From: an uncultured Bacteroidota bacterium
GTDB lineage: Bacteria > Bacteroidota > Bacteroidia > Chitinophagales > Chitinophagaceae
Assembly (NCBI GenBank): GCA_903847655.1
Contig: CAINEG010000141.1
Coordinates: 1 to 19,084 of the forward strand
DNA length: 19,084 bases
Reading direction: 5' to 3'
The notes beneath the pieces are model-generated. The model searched no databases. It saw only the letters and a list, made by a program, of their open reading frames with translations, and was not told where the DNA came from. The translations under genes were made by a program, and so were the position numbers. Shown here piece by piece: positions 7,412 to 15,189 of this stretch. Within the stretch, counting starts at the first letter, position 1. Every line of letters starts with the position of its first letter.

Positions 7412-8104
7412 ATGTCAACTTATTTAATCATTGGAGCCTCTTCCGGTATAGGGGAACAAGTAGCGAAGCAATTAGCTGCAGCAGGGCATACAGTATATGC
7501 AACTTATCATGCACATCCAATAAACGATGCTAATATTCAATACCATCCATTGAATGTCTTAGAGGATAAGATCGAGTTAAATTTTTTACCCCCTGTGATT
7601 GATGGTTTGGTGTATTGCCCAGGGGCCATCAGTTTGAGGCCTTTTGCTCGTATAATGCCAGATGATTTTACCAAAGACTATCAATTACAAGTAGTAGGTG
7701 CGATTAAATTAATTCAAGCTGCCTTGCCTAATTTAAAAGCAAGTAACCATGCTTCTATCGTTTTATTTTCCACTGTAGCCGTTCAATTAGGACTTAATTT
7801 TCATTCCGTTGTAGCCGCTTCCAAAGGAGCCATTGAGGGATTGACCAAGGCCCTAGCTGCAGAATTGGCGCCCAGCATTAGAGTGAATTGTATAGCGCCA
7901 TCTTTAACCAATACACCATTGGCTGCCGCTTTATTAAATACAGATCAAAAAATAGAAGCCAATGCACAAAGACATCCGCTTAAAAGGGTTGGCAGTGCTC
8001 AAGACATCGCTAATGCAGTTGAATTTTTATTGACCGATAAATCTAGTTGGGTGACAGGTCAAATTTTACATATTGATGGTGGTATGAGTACGGTTAAATT
8101 ATAA
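7412..8104 (+). CDS. Atypical SDR-family oxidoreductase lacking the catalytic Tyr
   Basis: The 230-residue product is a short single-domain Rossmann protein of the short-chain dehydrogenase/reductase superfamily. The dinucleotide-binding loop is GASSGIGE (8-15). The usual NNAG motif is replaced by YCPGA (68-72). The late elements IRVNCIAPSLTNTP and WVTGQILHIDGG are the family's normal C-terminal half. The catalytic Ser-Tyr-Lys set is altered: at the YxxxK site the sequence is V134-AAS-K138, and the Ser position appears as S120/T121. The motif region is otherwise intact (AASKGAIEGLTKALAAELAP), so this is not a frameshift. It may be a divergent SDR subfamily with another proton donor, or a binding protein. 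It follows the SOUL gene by 15 bp. Confidence 0.85.
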   Translation: MSTYLIIGASSGIGEQVAKQLAAAGHTVYATYHAHPINDANIQYHPLNVLEDKIELNFLPPVIDGLVYCPGAISLRPFARIMPDDFTKDYQLQVVGAIKLIQAALPNLKASNHASIVLFSTVAVQLGLNFHSVVAASKGAIEGLTKALAAELAPSIRVNCIAPSLTNTPLAAALLNTDQKIEANAQRHPLKRVGSAQDIANAVEFLLTDKSSWVTGQILHIDGGMSTVKL

Positions 8105-8139
8105 TTAGTTTTTCTTATCTTCATAAGACAATTAATTGA

Positions 8140-9180
8140 ATGTCTATGAAAAATTTTATTTTCAGTTTTATTGGTACTTTGTTTTTTAGTGTTGGAATAG
8201 GACAGACTAATTTTAAACCTATTTCAAAACCATTAGTGAGCCACATGTATACGGCAGATCCTTCTGCCCATGTATTTAACAATAAAATTTATATTTATCC
8301 TTCACATGATATTGATGCAGGCATTCCTGAAAATGACAATGGCGATCATTTCGACATGCGTGATTATCATATTTTTTCCATGGATTCGATTGGGGCTAAA
8401 GTAATTGACCATGGCATAGCCATTGATAAAAAAGACATTCCTTGGGGAGGTCGACAATTATGGGCGCCCGATGTGGCGTTTAAAAACGGCGTCTATTATT
8501 TGTATTTCCCCATCAAAGACAAAGCAGATATATTTAAAATAGGGGTAGCCACCAGCAAGCGTCCCGTGGGTCCTTTTAAAGCTGAACCTGCAGAGATTAA
8601 AGGTAGTTATAGCATTGACCCTGCTGTATTTAAAGATGACAACAATGAGTATTATATGTATTTTGGTGGCATTTGGGGTGGCCAGCTTCAAAGATGGGAT
8701 AATAATATTTATCATGCCGATGCCAAACTTAAGACGGCTACTGAAGATGCTATTTTACCAAGAGTAGCTAAGTTAAGTGCAGATATGAAAAGTTTTGTAG
8801 AAGCACCAAGAGAAATTAAAATATTGGACAAGAACGGAAATCTTTTTTTAGAACAAAACAATGACAAAAGATTTTTCGAAGCTGCTTGGATGCATAAATA
8901 TAAGGGCAAATATTATTTTACTTATTCTACAGGGGATACCCATAATTTATGCTATGCCATTGGGGATAATGTCTATGGGCCTTTTACTTACCAAGGTATT
9001 TTCTTAAAACCAGTGCAAGGATGGACTAGCCATCATTCCATTATCCAATATAAATCTAAATGGTATCTTTTTTACCATGACACAGAATTGTCTGGTAAAA
9101 CACATTTGAGGAATATTAAAATGACTGAATTAAAATACAATAAAGATGGCTCCATTCAAACCATTAATGCGTATCAATAA
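8140..9180 (+). CDS. Secreted glycoside hydrolase family 43 protein
   Basis: The 346-residue product starts with a signal peptide (MSMKN, hydrophobic 6-20, cleavage near GIGQ), so it acts in the periplasm or at the surface. Met3 is an alternative start. The five-bladed propeller fold and the three GH43 acidic residues are visible: base D40 in YTADPSAHVF, pKa-modulating D160 in YSIDPAVFKD, and acid E247 in FFEAAWMHKY. LWAPDV (108-112) and WTSHHSI (295-301) are further family motifs. GH43 enzymes act mainly as alpha-L-arabinofuranosidases, beta-xylosidases or arabinanases on plant arabinan and arabinoxylan; the exact activity is not decided here. It has no added carbohydrate-binding module. The stop is only 1 bp from the convergent AKR-Rid stop. 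The araA/araD operon 8 kb away offers a route for released arabinose. Confidence 0.9.
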   Translation: MSMKNFIFSFIGTLFFSVGIGQTNFKPISKPLVSHMYTADPSAHVFNNKIYIYPSHDIDAGIPENDNGDHFDMRDYHIFSMDSIGAKVIDHGIAIDKKDIPWGGRQLWAPDVAFKNGVYYLYFPIKDKADIFKIGVATSKRPVGPFKAEPAEIKGSYSIDPAVFKDDNNEYYMYFGGIWGGQLQRWDNNIYHADAKLKTATEDAILPRVAKLSADMKSFVEAPREIKILDKNGNLFLEQNNDKRFFEAAWMHKYKGKYYFTYSTGDTHNLCYAIGDNVYGPFTYQGIFLKPVQGWTSHHSIIQYKSKWYLFYHDTELSGKTHLRNIKMTELKYNKDGSIQTINAYQ

Positions 9181-9181
9181 T

Positions 9182-10627
9182 TTATTCTACGATGGCTTCT
9201 GCTTCAATTTCAACCAAGTATTCATCGCCTATTAAATTGGCTTGAACCATGGTGTTCACTGGTTGAATGTTAGCAAAACGTTGTCCATGCGCTCTGGCAA
9301 TAGCTTCCCATTGTGTAATGTCTTTGACAAATACCCTAGTACGCACTACATCTTCTAATTTGCCGCCCAATGATTGAATGGCACCTTCGATTTTATCAAA
9401 AATAAAATGGGCTTGTGCGGCAGGATCATTTCCTCCAATCAAACTTGCACCATGTGTGGCGGTAGTGCCAGAAACTAAAATTCGATTGCCTTTGCGCACG
9501 GCCCGACTATAGCCAGCCATGGTTTCCCAGCTAGTACCTGACAATGCCTTAGTTTTTCCAGAGGCATCTTTGATGGTAGGATAAGGGGAAGCAATTTCTT
9601 TAACATGATGACTTAAATCGCCACTTGCAGTTAAATAGGGAGGCTTACGGTATTCATCTCCACAATCCCCTGGAATACTATTTCCTTGAGCTAATATTTT
9701 TTTGATGGCCTCGCGTTCAGTTTCTAAAAGTGTTAGTGTAAGTATTTTTTTATTTTCATCCATATGCGCTGATACACCCAATCTTGCACCGACAATCACG
9801 CCGCCCACTGCAGGTAAATCTTTAATGTAAGCACTGGCAATGGTGGCGATGGCTACTTGGTGTTTTTTTGCAATTTGATCTAATGTTTCTAATAATGTTT
9901 GGTACCAATTCCAGCCACCTGCTGCATCAATGTATCTTTTGTATTTCATCTGCGACCAGGTCAAGGACTCAGTCATGGCTGGTGCAGGTTGATGAAGCCA
10001 TTTTTCGCTAAAAAATCCGCCAGCCACGGTACCGAAGGCCAATATTTTTATATTATTTGCTAAACAAGTTGCGGTCATTTTACCAGCAGCACGTTGATCT
10101 AGCAAGGAATAACATATTTGATTACTGACTACAGGGATGCCTGATTGAATTACCATATTTAAATGTGCTTCATCAAAATTGGTTAGTCCAATATTGGCGA
10201 TCAATCCTTCTTCTTTTAATTTTTGTAAGCCAAATAAACAGTCCAACCAACTTGGGTCTGCATAATTCCATGCATGAAATTGTAGTAACTGAATTTGCTC
10301 TACTTGTAATTTTTTTAAGGAAGATTTTACGGCCTCTTGAATTTGTGCAGGATGAATAGCTCCTGGACTTGGCACCCATTTGGTTAATAGTTGAATGTCC
10401 TTAAGTCCGTAGGTTTTTTTAAACACTCCTGAAATTTCTTCTGCAGATCCATAATGGTCGGCCATATCAAAACTTGTAAACCCTTGCTCATAATAAGCAT
10501 GCAAGGCCTTGGCGGCCACTATTGGGTCTAATTTTTGGTTGTTTCTTTCCAAGTCTGCCACCTGCCATAAGCCTATGAGTACTTTAGAAATGCTTAAAGA
10601 GTCGCTTAGTTTTGTCGTAGTATTCAT
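9182..10627 (-). CDS. Aldo/keto reductase fused to a C-terminal Rid (YjgF/UK114) domain
   Basis: The 481-residue protein joins two families. Residues about 10-320 are an NAD(P)H-dependent aldo/keto reductase TIM barrel with a full catalytic tetrad: D54 and Y59 in FDMADHYG, K83 in LLTKW, H118 in LLQFHAW. NIGLTNF (145-151) is also typical. Residues about 361-481 are a Rid domain (RILVSGTTATHG, VVRTRVFVKDI, YLVEIEAEAIVE). In classical RidA imine deaminases an Arg sits in a PARS-like motif; here the site reads PVNT, with N458, so canonical 2-aminoacrylate deaminase activity is doubtful. A linker of about 40 residues joins the halves without stop or frameshift. It follows the APC permease by 8 bp in one operon. 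A reductase that channels an imine or carbonyl product to a Rid module is one possibility. Confidence 0.88.
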   Translation of the reverse strand: MNTTTKLSDSLSISKVLIGLWQVADLERNNQKLDPIVAAKALHAYYEQGFTSFDMADHYGSAEEISGVFKKTYGLKDIQLLTKWVPSPGAIHPAQIQEAVKSSLKKLQVEQIQLLQFHAWNYADPSWLDCLFGLQKLKEEGLIANIGLTNFDEAHLNMVIQSGIPVVSNQICYSLLDQRAAGKMTATCLANNIKILAFGTVAGGFFSEKWLHQPAPAMTESLTWSQMKYKRYIDAAGGWNWYQTLLETLDQIAKKHQVAIATIASAYIKDLPAVGGVIVGARLGVSAHMDENKKILTLTLLETEREAIKKILAQGNSIPGDCGDEYRKPPYLTASGDLSHHVKEIASPYPTIKDASGKTKALSGTSWETMAGYSRAVRKGNRILVSGTTATHGASLIGGNDPAAQAHFIFDKIEGAIQSLGGKLEDVVRTRVFVKDITQWEAIARAHGQRFANIQPVNTMVQANLIGDEYLVEIEAEAIVE

Positions 10628-10635
10628 TGTTCTAT

Positions 10636-12114
10636 TTATTCAGAAGGTAAATTTTTAAAATATTGCGCATCAAAGCGACCTGATTTTTTTAATTGATTCC
10701 AATAGATGGCAAAAATAGCTGTTGCTAAAATCATTACCACTGCAAATACATAAGTGGCATGAAAATACCAAGCAGACTTGGAAGCGCTTATATCATTCAC
10801 CACATTTATGATGAGTAAAGTAGTGAGGCTAATTAAACCCAAAACAGCAATTAGCTTTTGCACCATTTTATTTTTGATAACGGTAATTTGACTTGCCAAT
10901 AAAGGATTGTTTTGATGGATCAATAGTACAGCCATACAAATCAAAATAAAATTAACCAACATGGCAATGACCATAATGTCGATACCTAAAAATATATCAC
11001 TAGCAAAATGGCTTCCTAGTATACCAAGGCTAGAAACTACACCGCTAAAAAAGATGGCCCAATGCGGAGTTTTATAGCTAGGGTGTATATTACTTAAAAA
11101 TGAAGGAAATAATTGATCCTTGGACCAGGCAAATAGTAGTCTAGACACCGACAAGATCATCGAAGGTAAATCTTTTAATAAGGCAATACAGGCGCCCAAC
11201 ATGATCAATACCGACCAAAAAGGAGGCAATACATAATTCAATAAGGTGGTGGCTGAAATATCTTTTTTATTGGCTAAATCCTGTACAAAATTCCAAGGCG
11301 CAATTTTATACACACTGAAAGTAAATAACAAATAAAATAAACTTACACTTACAATAGTGATGATAATGGCTCTGGGCAATGATTTACTTGGATTTTTTGC
11401 TTCACCACCTGCTTGGGCAATAGAATCAAAGCCAATAAAACTAGCAAATAGAATGCCGCTGGCAGAAATAAATTGTTGCCAGTTGAACTTTCCTTGCAGA
11501 TGGGTAATCACTATTCCATCTTTATTCAATACGCCTTGAATAAAATCTTCTTCGCTATAAACAAATCCAGCCACGATGACAATGCTGGCCAAAATAAAAG
11601 TAATGATGACCAGTCCAATAATCGTCATTTGATAGGTTTTGATACCAAAAATATTGATGCCAATAAACAACCATAACAATCCTAAGGGTAAGAATAATTT
11701 GGTAGCGCTGTTTTCAAAAAAATGAACAAGATTTATCCAATTCATGGCAGCGCAAACATCTCTAAAGAATGGCACCACCATATAAGCTACTACGCCTATC
11801 ACAATGGATAAGCCAAACCACTGTGCAAAGCTGGCAACAAATCCCCAGTAAGGATGGATGGACCTACTTGCATAGACATAACTTCCGCCAGCCCTAGGCA
11901 TGGCACTGGCTAAGATAGCATAGGTAAGTGCCGCAAATAATGCCGGAATAGAGGCAACAAAAAATGCGGGCAGCAAATAAGGCCCAATACCAGGTACATT
12001 TTTTTGCAACATGAAAGGAACAATATAAATAGATGCCCCAATCATAGAGGAGATGCCTGTAGCCACTAAACCTGCTACAGTAATATTTCTTGAAAGGGTA
12101 GTTGTTGGTTCCAT
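10636..12114 (-). CDS. APC-superfamily amino acid permease
   Basis: The 492-residue product is a polytopic inner-membrane protein with about 12 hydrophobic segments. The first holds the APC substrate-site motif GISSMIGASIYIVP (20-33), and PRAGGSYVYASRSI (about 73-86) is the conserved TM2-3 loop of amino acid permeases. Members import amino acids by proton or sodium coupling, or by exchange. The substrate cannot be read from the sequence. It is the first gene of the minus-strand pair, with the AKR-Rid fusion 8 bp downstream. It starts 146 bp from the divergent GntP operon, so the two transporters probably share control signals. The C-terminus is a short hydrophilic tail (SGRFDAQYFKNLPSE). Confidence 0.88.
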   Translation of the reverse strand: MEPTTTLSRNITVAGLVATGISSMIGASIYIVPFMLQKNVPGIGPYLLPAFFVASIPALFAALTYAILASAMPRAGGSYVYASRSIHPYWGFVASFAQWFGLSIVIGVVAYMVVPFFRDVCAAMNWINLVHFFENSATKLFLPLGLLWLFIGINIFGIKTYQMTIIGLVIITFILASIVIVAGFVYSEEDFIQGVLNKDGIVITHLQGKFNWQQFISASGILFASFIGFDSIAQAGGEAKNPSKSLPRAIIITIVSVSLFYLLFTFSVYKIAPWNFVQDLANKKDISATTLLNYVLPPFWSVLIMLGACIALLKDLPSMILSVSRLLFAWSKDQLFPSFLSNIHPSYKTPHWAIFFSGVVSSLGILGSHFASDIFLGIDIMVIAMLVNFILICMAVLLIHQNNPLLASQITVIKNKMVQKLIAVLGLISLTTLLIINVVNDISASKSAWYFHATYVFAVVMILATAIFAIYWNQLKKSGRFDAQYFKNLPSE

Positions 12115-12260
12115 AGTTTATTATTTCAGCCTTTTAAGTTGATTTTTCCCCGGCAATTCTATCAATTTTCTAATCGATAAAAATACTTATTTAAAGCCCC
12201 TTGTTCTTGAGATAAATATAAGTTTTCTTTTTTATCTTTAGAAGTAGCCATACCTGAATT
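12115..12260. promoter_or_regulatory. Divergent promoter region between APC permease and GntP operons
   Basis: This 146-bp AT-rich gap has no gene. On the plus strand, TTG (12207-12209) and TATCTTTA (12233-12240, one mismatch to TAnnTTTG) are 23 bases apart and would give a leader of about 15 bases. On the minus strand, TAGAATTG (complement of 12154-12161) is one mismatch from the same box; its -33 element is poor. No clear operator palindrome or riboswitch fold was recognised. Confidence 0.4.
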
Positions 12261-13574
12261 ATGACCCTTGTTTTGCTTTTACTTGCTGTTTTATCATTAG
12301 TGCTGCTGATCACAGTAGTAAAGCTGCATCCATTCATTTCATTTTTGATTGTTTGTATAGGTACAGGCTTAATAAGAGGCATGGGAGTTACCCCATTAAT
12401 GAGCGCTATTCAAAAAGGGATGGGCGATGTAGTAGGTTCACTTATGATTATTCTTTGTTTGGGGGCCATGTTAGGAAAATTGGTGGCAGATAGTGGTGCA
12501 GCTAATAAAATTGCAGGGGGCTTAATTCATTTATTTGGCACTAAGTACATTCAATGGGCCTTGTTACTCACTGCTTTTATAGTGGGTATTCCATTGTTTT
12601 ATGGCGTTGGTTTTGTTTTATTGGTTCCTTTAATTATTACAGTAGCTGCTCGTTACAAATTATCAGCCGTTTATTTAGGACTACCTACTTTGGCTGCTTT
12701 ATCCGTCACCCATGGTTTTTTACCTCCACATCCTTCACCAGTTGCATTGGCACAACAGTTCAATGCCAATATGGGCCTGACCTTATTTTATGGCATCCTC
12801 ATTGCCATTCCCACTATTATTATAGCAGGGCCTCTTTTTTCTGTGACACTTAAAAAATACACACAGAAACCTATTGCTATTTTTTCTACCAATGAAATAG
12901 CGGAAGAAAATTTACCTGGTATGTTTCCGAGTTTAATGGCCGCATTTTTACCCGTCTTGTTGATAGGATTAGATACCATTGTGAATTCAATTATTGTTCA
13001 AAAAAATAGTTTTACTAGTTTGATCCATATGATAGGAGATCCTTCTGTAGCCATGCTTATTTCATTATTGGTTTCCTTGTATACCTTGGGTATAAGACAG
13101 GGCAAAAGCATTCAAAAAATAATGGGCCCCATTGGAGATTCGGTCAAAGAAGTGTCTACTATTTTACTAATCATTGCGGGTGCGGGTGCTTTGAAACAGG
13201 TATTGTTAGATACAGGCATTAGTGCAGAATTAATTCAACCCCTCACTAAATTGTCTTTGCATCCCTTATTATTGGCTTGGGGCATAGCTGCAATTTTAAG
13301 AGTGAGTATTGGATCTTCTACTGTTGCAGGTTTAACCACTGCAGGCATTGTAGCTCCACTTATTGCCATTAGTGGTGTCAATCCTTGCTTGATGGTACTC
13401 GCTACTGGCGCAGGAAGTTTATTTTTCTCTCATGTCAATGATCCAGGTTTCTGGATGTTCAAAGAATACTTTAATTTAACAGTAAAAGAGACTATAAAAA
13501 CTTGGAGCATCATGGAAAGTCTTGTTTCTGTTTTAGGATTAATAGGCGTTTTTATTTTAAATTATTTCATTTAA
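12261..13574 (+). CDS. GntP-family proton symporter (gluconate / D-serine type permease)
   Basis: The 437-residue product has the family's normal length and about 12 membrane segments. GntP signatures are clear: GAMLGKLVADSGAA (68-81), HGFLPPHPSPVA (151-162), GSSTVAGLTTAGI, and SHVNDPGFW near the C-terminus followed by KETIKTW. In the segment IPLFYGVGFVLLVP, G115 stands where, as I recall, many family members have an acidic residue (FFEVGF). Known members carry gluconate or idonate (GntT, IdnT) or D-serine (DsdX). No gluconate kinase or dehydrogenase is nearby, while the next genes handle amino acids, so a D-serine-like or hydroxy-amino-acid substrate is favoured by context only. It leads a five-gene plus-strand operon. 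Confidence 0.9.
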   Translation: MTLVLLLLAVLSLVLLITVVKLHPFISFLIVCIGTGLIRGMGVTPLMSAIQKGMGDVVGSLMIILCLGAMLGKLVADSGAANKIAGGLIHLFGTKYIQWALLLTAFIVGIPLFYGVGFVLLVPLIITVAARYKLSAVYLGLPTLAALSVTHGFLPPHPSPVALAQQFNANMGLTLFYGILIAIPTIIIAGPLFSVTLKKYTQKPIAIFSTNEIAEENLPGMFPSLMAAFLPVLLIGLDTIVNSIIVQKNSFTSLIHMIGDPSVAMLISLLVSLYTLGIRQGKSIQKIMGPIGDSVKEVSTILLIIAGAGALKQVLLDTGISAELIQPLTKLSLHPLLLAWGIAAILRVSIGSSTVAGLTTAGIVAPLIAISGVNPCLMVLATGAGSLFFSHVNDPGFWMFKEYFNLTVKETIKTWSIMESLVSVLGLIGVFILNYFI

Positions 13575-13588
13575 TAAAATTCAAAAAA

Positions 13589-14062
13589 ATGAGCACACCC
13601 GAAGAAAATTTTGCAAAATTAGGTTTGAGCTTACCTCCTGCACCCAAGCCATTGGGTGTGTACAAGCCTTTATTGGTAGATGGCAATCATTGTTTTGTTT
13701 CAGGACATGGTCCAGTTCAAGACAATGGCAGTTTAATCATTGGAAGAGTAGGCGCTGGCTTAACTATGGACGAAGGTAAGTTGGCTGCCAGACAAGTAGG
13801 GCTAGCTATAGTAGCCACTATCAAAGCTAATTTAGGTTCACTGAATAAAATCAAAAGAGTAGTCAAAGTATTGGGTATGGTCAGTTGTACCAATGATTTT
13901 GAAAAGCATCCCTACATCATTAATGGTTGCAGTGAATTGTTTGCAGCTATTTGGGGCCCTGATCTTGGCGTGGGTGTTAGAAGTGCAGTTGGCATGGGGT
14001 CGCTTCCGGGAAATATTCCTGTAGAAATTGAGGCCATGTTTGAATTGAACGAAAACATTTAA
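13589..14062 (+). CDS. RidA/YjgF-family protein, likely 2-aminoacrylate-type imine deaminase
   Basis: The protein has 157 residues from the ATG at 13589. An upstream in-frame ATG at 13502 is rejected because it lies inside the permease gene and adds 29 unrelated residues. Rid proteins form trimers and hydrolyse reactive enamines and imines released by PLP enzymes. The catalytic Arg is present as R131 in GVGVRSAVGMGSLPG, followed by PVEIEAMF. FVSGHGPV (36-43) and the LAARQVGLAIVATIKANLGSL helix region are typical of the longer Rid subgroup. It sits 14 bp after the permease and 10 bp before the PLP enzyme, and that coupling supports a detoxifying role for the enzyme's product. Cytoplasmic. Confidence 0.9.
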   Translation: MSTPEENFAKLGLSLPPAPKPLGVYKPLLVDGNHCFVSGHGPVQDNGSLIIGRVGAGLTMDEGKLAARQVGLAIVATIKANLGSLNKIKRVVKVLGMVSCTNDFEKHPYIINGCSELFAAIWGPDLGVGVRSAVGMGSLPGNIPVEIEAMFELNENI

Positions 14063-14072
14063 TTTTTTAAAG

Positions 14073-15176
14073 ATGCATTGGTACGAAATAAAAAATATAG
14101 CGCAAATTGATTCTCCCTCCTTGGTATTGTATTCGGATAGGATCAAAGAAAACATCAATGCATTGATTAAAATGGTGGATGGACGTGTGGATCAATTAAG
14201 GCCACATGTGAAAACAAATAAAATTGCAGAGGTTTGTCAGTTGATGATGGATAAAGGCATCCAAAACTATAAATGCGCCACTATTGCCGAAGCAGAAATG
14301 CTTGGCCGGCTCAAAACACCAGATGTTTTAATTGCTCATCAATTGATGGGGCCAAAGTTGGATCGATTGATTACACTTATTAAAACTTTCCCTTCAACAA
14401 AATTTTCTTGTCTCATTGATCATCTTGCAACAGCTCAATCCATCTCAAAACTTTTTGCAGCAGAGGGGATGAGTTTGCAAGTGTACATGGATGTAAATAT
14501 TGGCATGAACCGTTCTGGAGTTATTACAGAAAAAGCCATTGAATTATTTAATGCCATTGCATTGCTACCCAATATAAAAATCATTGGCTTGCATTGTTAT
14601 GATGGGCATATTCGTGAAACTAATATAGACCAAAGAAATATTTTGGCAGATGAAGCTTTTGAAAATGCAGACAGGCTGAGAAAAAAAATAGAAGCTTTCT
14701 CTAATGAAAGCTTAGCATTGATTGTTGCAGGTTCTTGTTCTTTTTCTTCGCATATTAAAAGAAAGGACCTACAAGTTAGCCCTGGCACTTTTGTTTTTTG
14801 GGACTGGGGCTATAAAAATTTATTTCCCGATTTGCCTTTTGAATTCGCTGCCTTGGTAGTGACCAGAATTATTTCAATTATTGATGCGTATACAATTTGT
14901 ACGGATTTAGGTCACAAAGCAGTGGCTGCTGAAAATCCAATGCCAAGAGTTCATTTTTTAAATGCGCCTCAAGCCGAACCAAACGGGCAAAGCGAAGAGC
15001 ACTTGGTAGTGAAAGTAGCGGATAGTTCTTTGTATCAGGTGGGTGATGTTTGGTATGGAGTACCTGTGCATATTTGTCCCACGGTAGCATTGTATGACAC
15101 TGCTAATGTGGTGCAAAGCAACCAAGTGGTGGATCAATGGGAGGTTATTGCACGCAGAAGAAAAATTACGATTTAA
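14073..15176 (+). CDS. Fold-type III PLP enzyme, D-serine dehydratase / D-threonine aldolase-like
   Basis: The 367-residue product has an alanine-racemase-like N-terminal barrel and a C-terminal beta domain. The PLP Lys is probably K47 in RPHVKTNK (43-50), matching the RPHxKT motif of the D-serine dehydratase (DSD) and D-threonine aldolase (DTA) group. The late metal site reads H333-I-C335 in PVHICPT. As I recall, DSD-type enzymes bind zinc with His and Cys, while characterised D-threonine aldolases use His and Asp, so this leans to dehydratase-like chemistry (D-Ser to pyruvate and ammonia). Other motifs: MDVNIGMNRSG and GSCSFSSH. It lies 10 bp after rid and 13 bp before the dipeptidase. The family is firm; the exact substrate is inferred. 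Confidence 0.86.
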   Translation: MHWYEIKNIAQIDSPSLVLYSDRIKENINALIKMVDGRVDQLRPHVKTNKIAEVCQLMMDKGIQNYKCATIAEAEMLGRLKTPDVLIAHQLMGPKLDRLITLIKTFPSTKFSCLIDHLATAQSISKLFAAEGMSLQVYMDVNIGMNRSGVITEKAIELFNAIALLPNIKIIGLHCYDGHIRETNIDQRNILADEAFENADRLRKKIEAFSNESLALIVAGSCSFSSHIKRKDLQVSPGTFVFWDWGYKNLFPDLPFEFAALVVTRIISIIDAYTICTDLGHKAVAAENPMPRVHFLNAPQAEPNGQSEEHLVVKVADSSLYQVGDVWYGVPVHICPTVALYDTANVVQSNQVVDQWEVIARRRKITI

Positions 15177-15189
15177 TTTTATTTCATTT

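Noticed and set aside
8113..8128. Small hairpin TCTTAT-CTTC-ATAAGA between the SDR and GH43 genes
   Set aside because: Only 6 A/T-rich base pairs and no T tract after it; too weak to call a terminator.
12261..13574. Reading the GntP permease as part of gluconate catabolism
   Set aside because: No gluconate kinase, dehydratase or 6-phosphogluconate gene is nearby; the co-directional genes act on amino acids or peptides. It is not excluded as a substrate.
13502..13588. An upstream in-frame ATG for the Rid gene
   Set aside because: It lies inside the permease coding region and adds 29 residues that do not belong to the Rid family; the ATG at 13589 fits the domain start.
15094..15189. An upstream in-frame ATG for the M19 dipeptidase
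   Set aside because: It overlaps the end of the PLP enzyme; the conserved domain starts at VDAHLD, just after the ATG at 15190.
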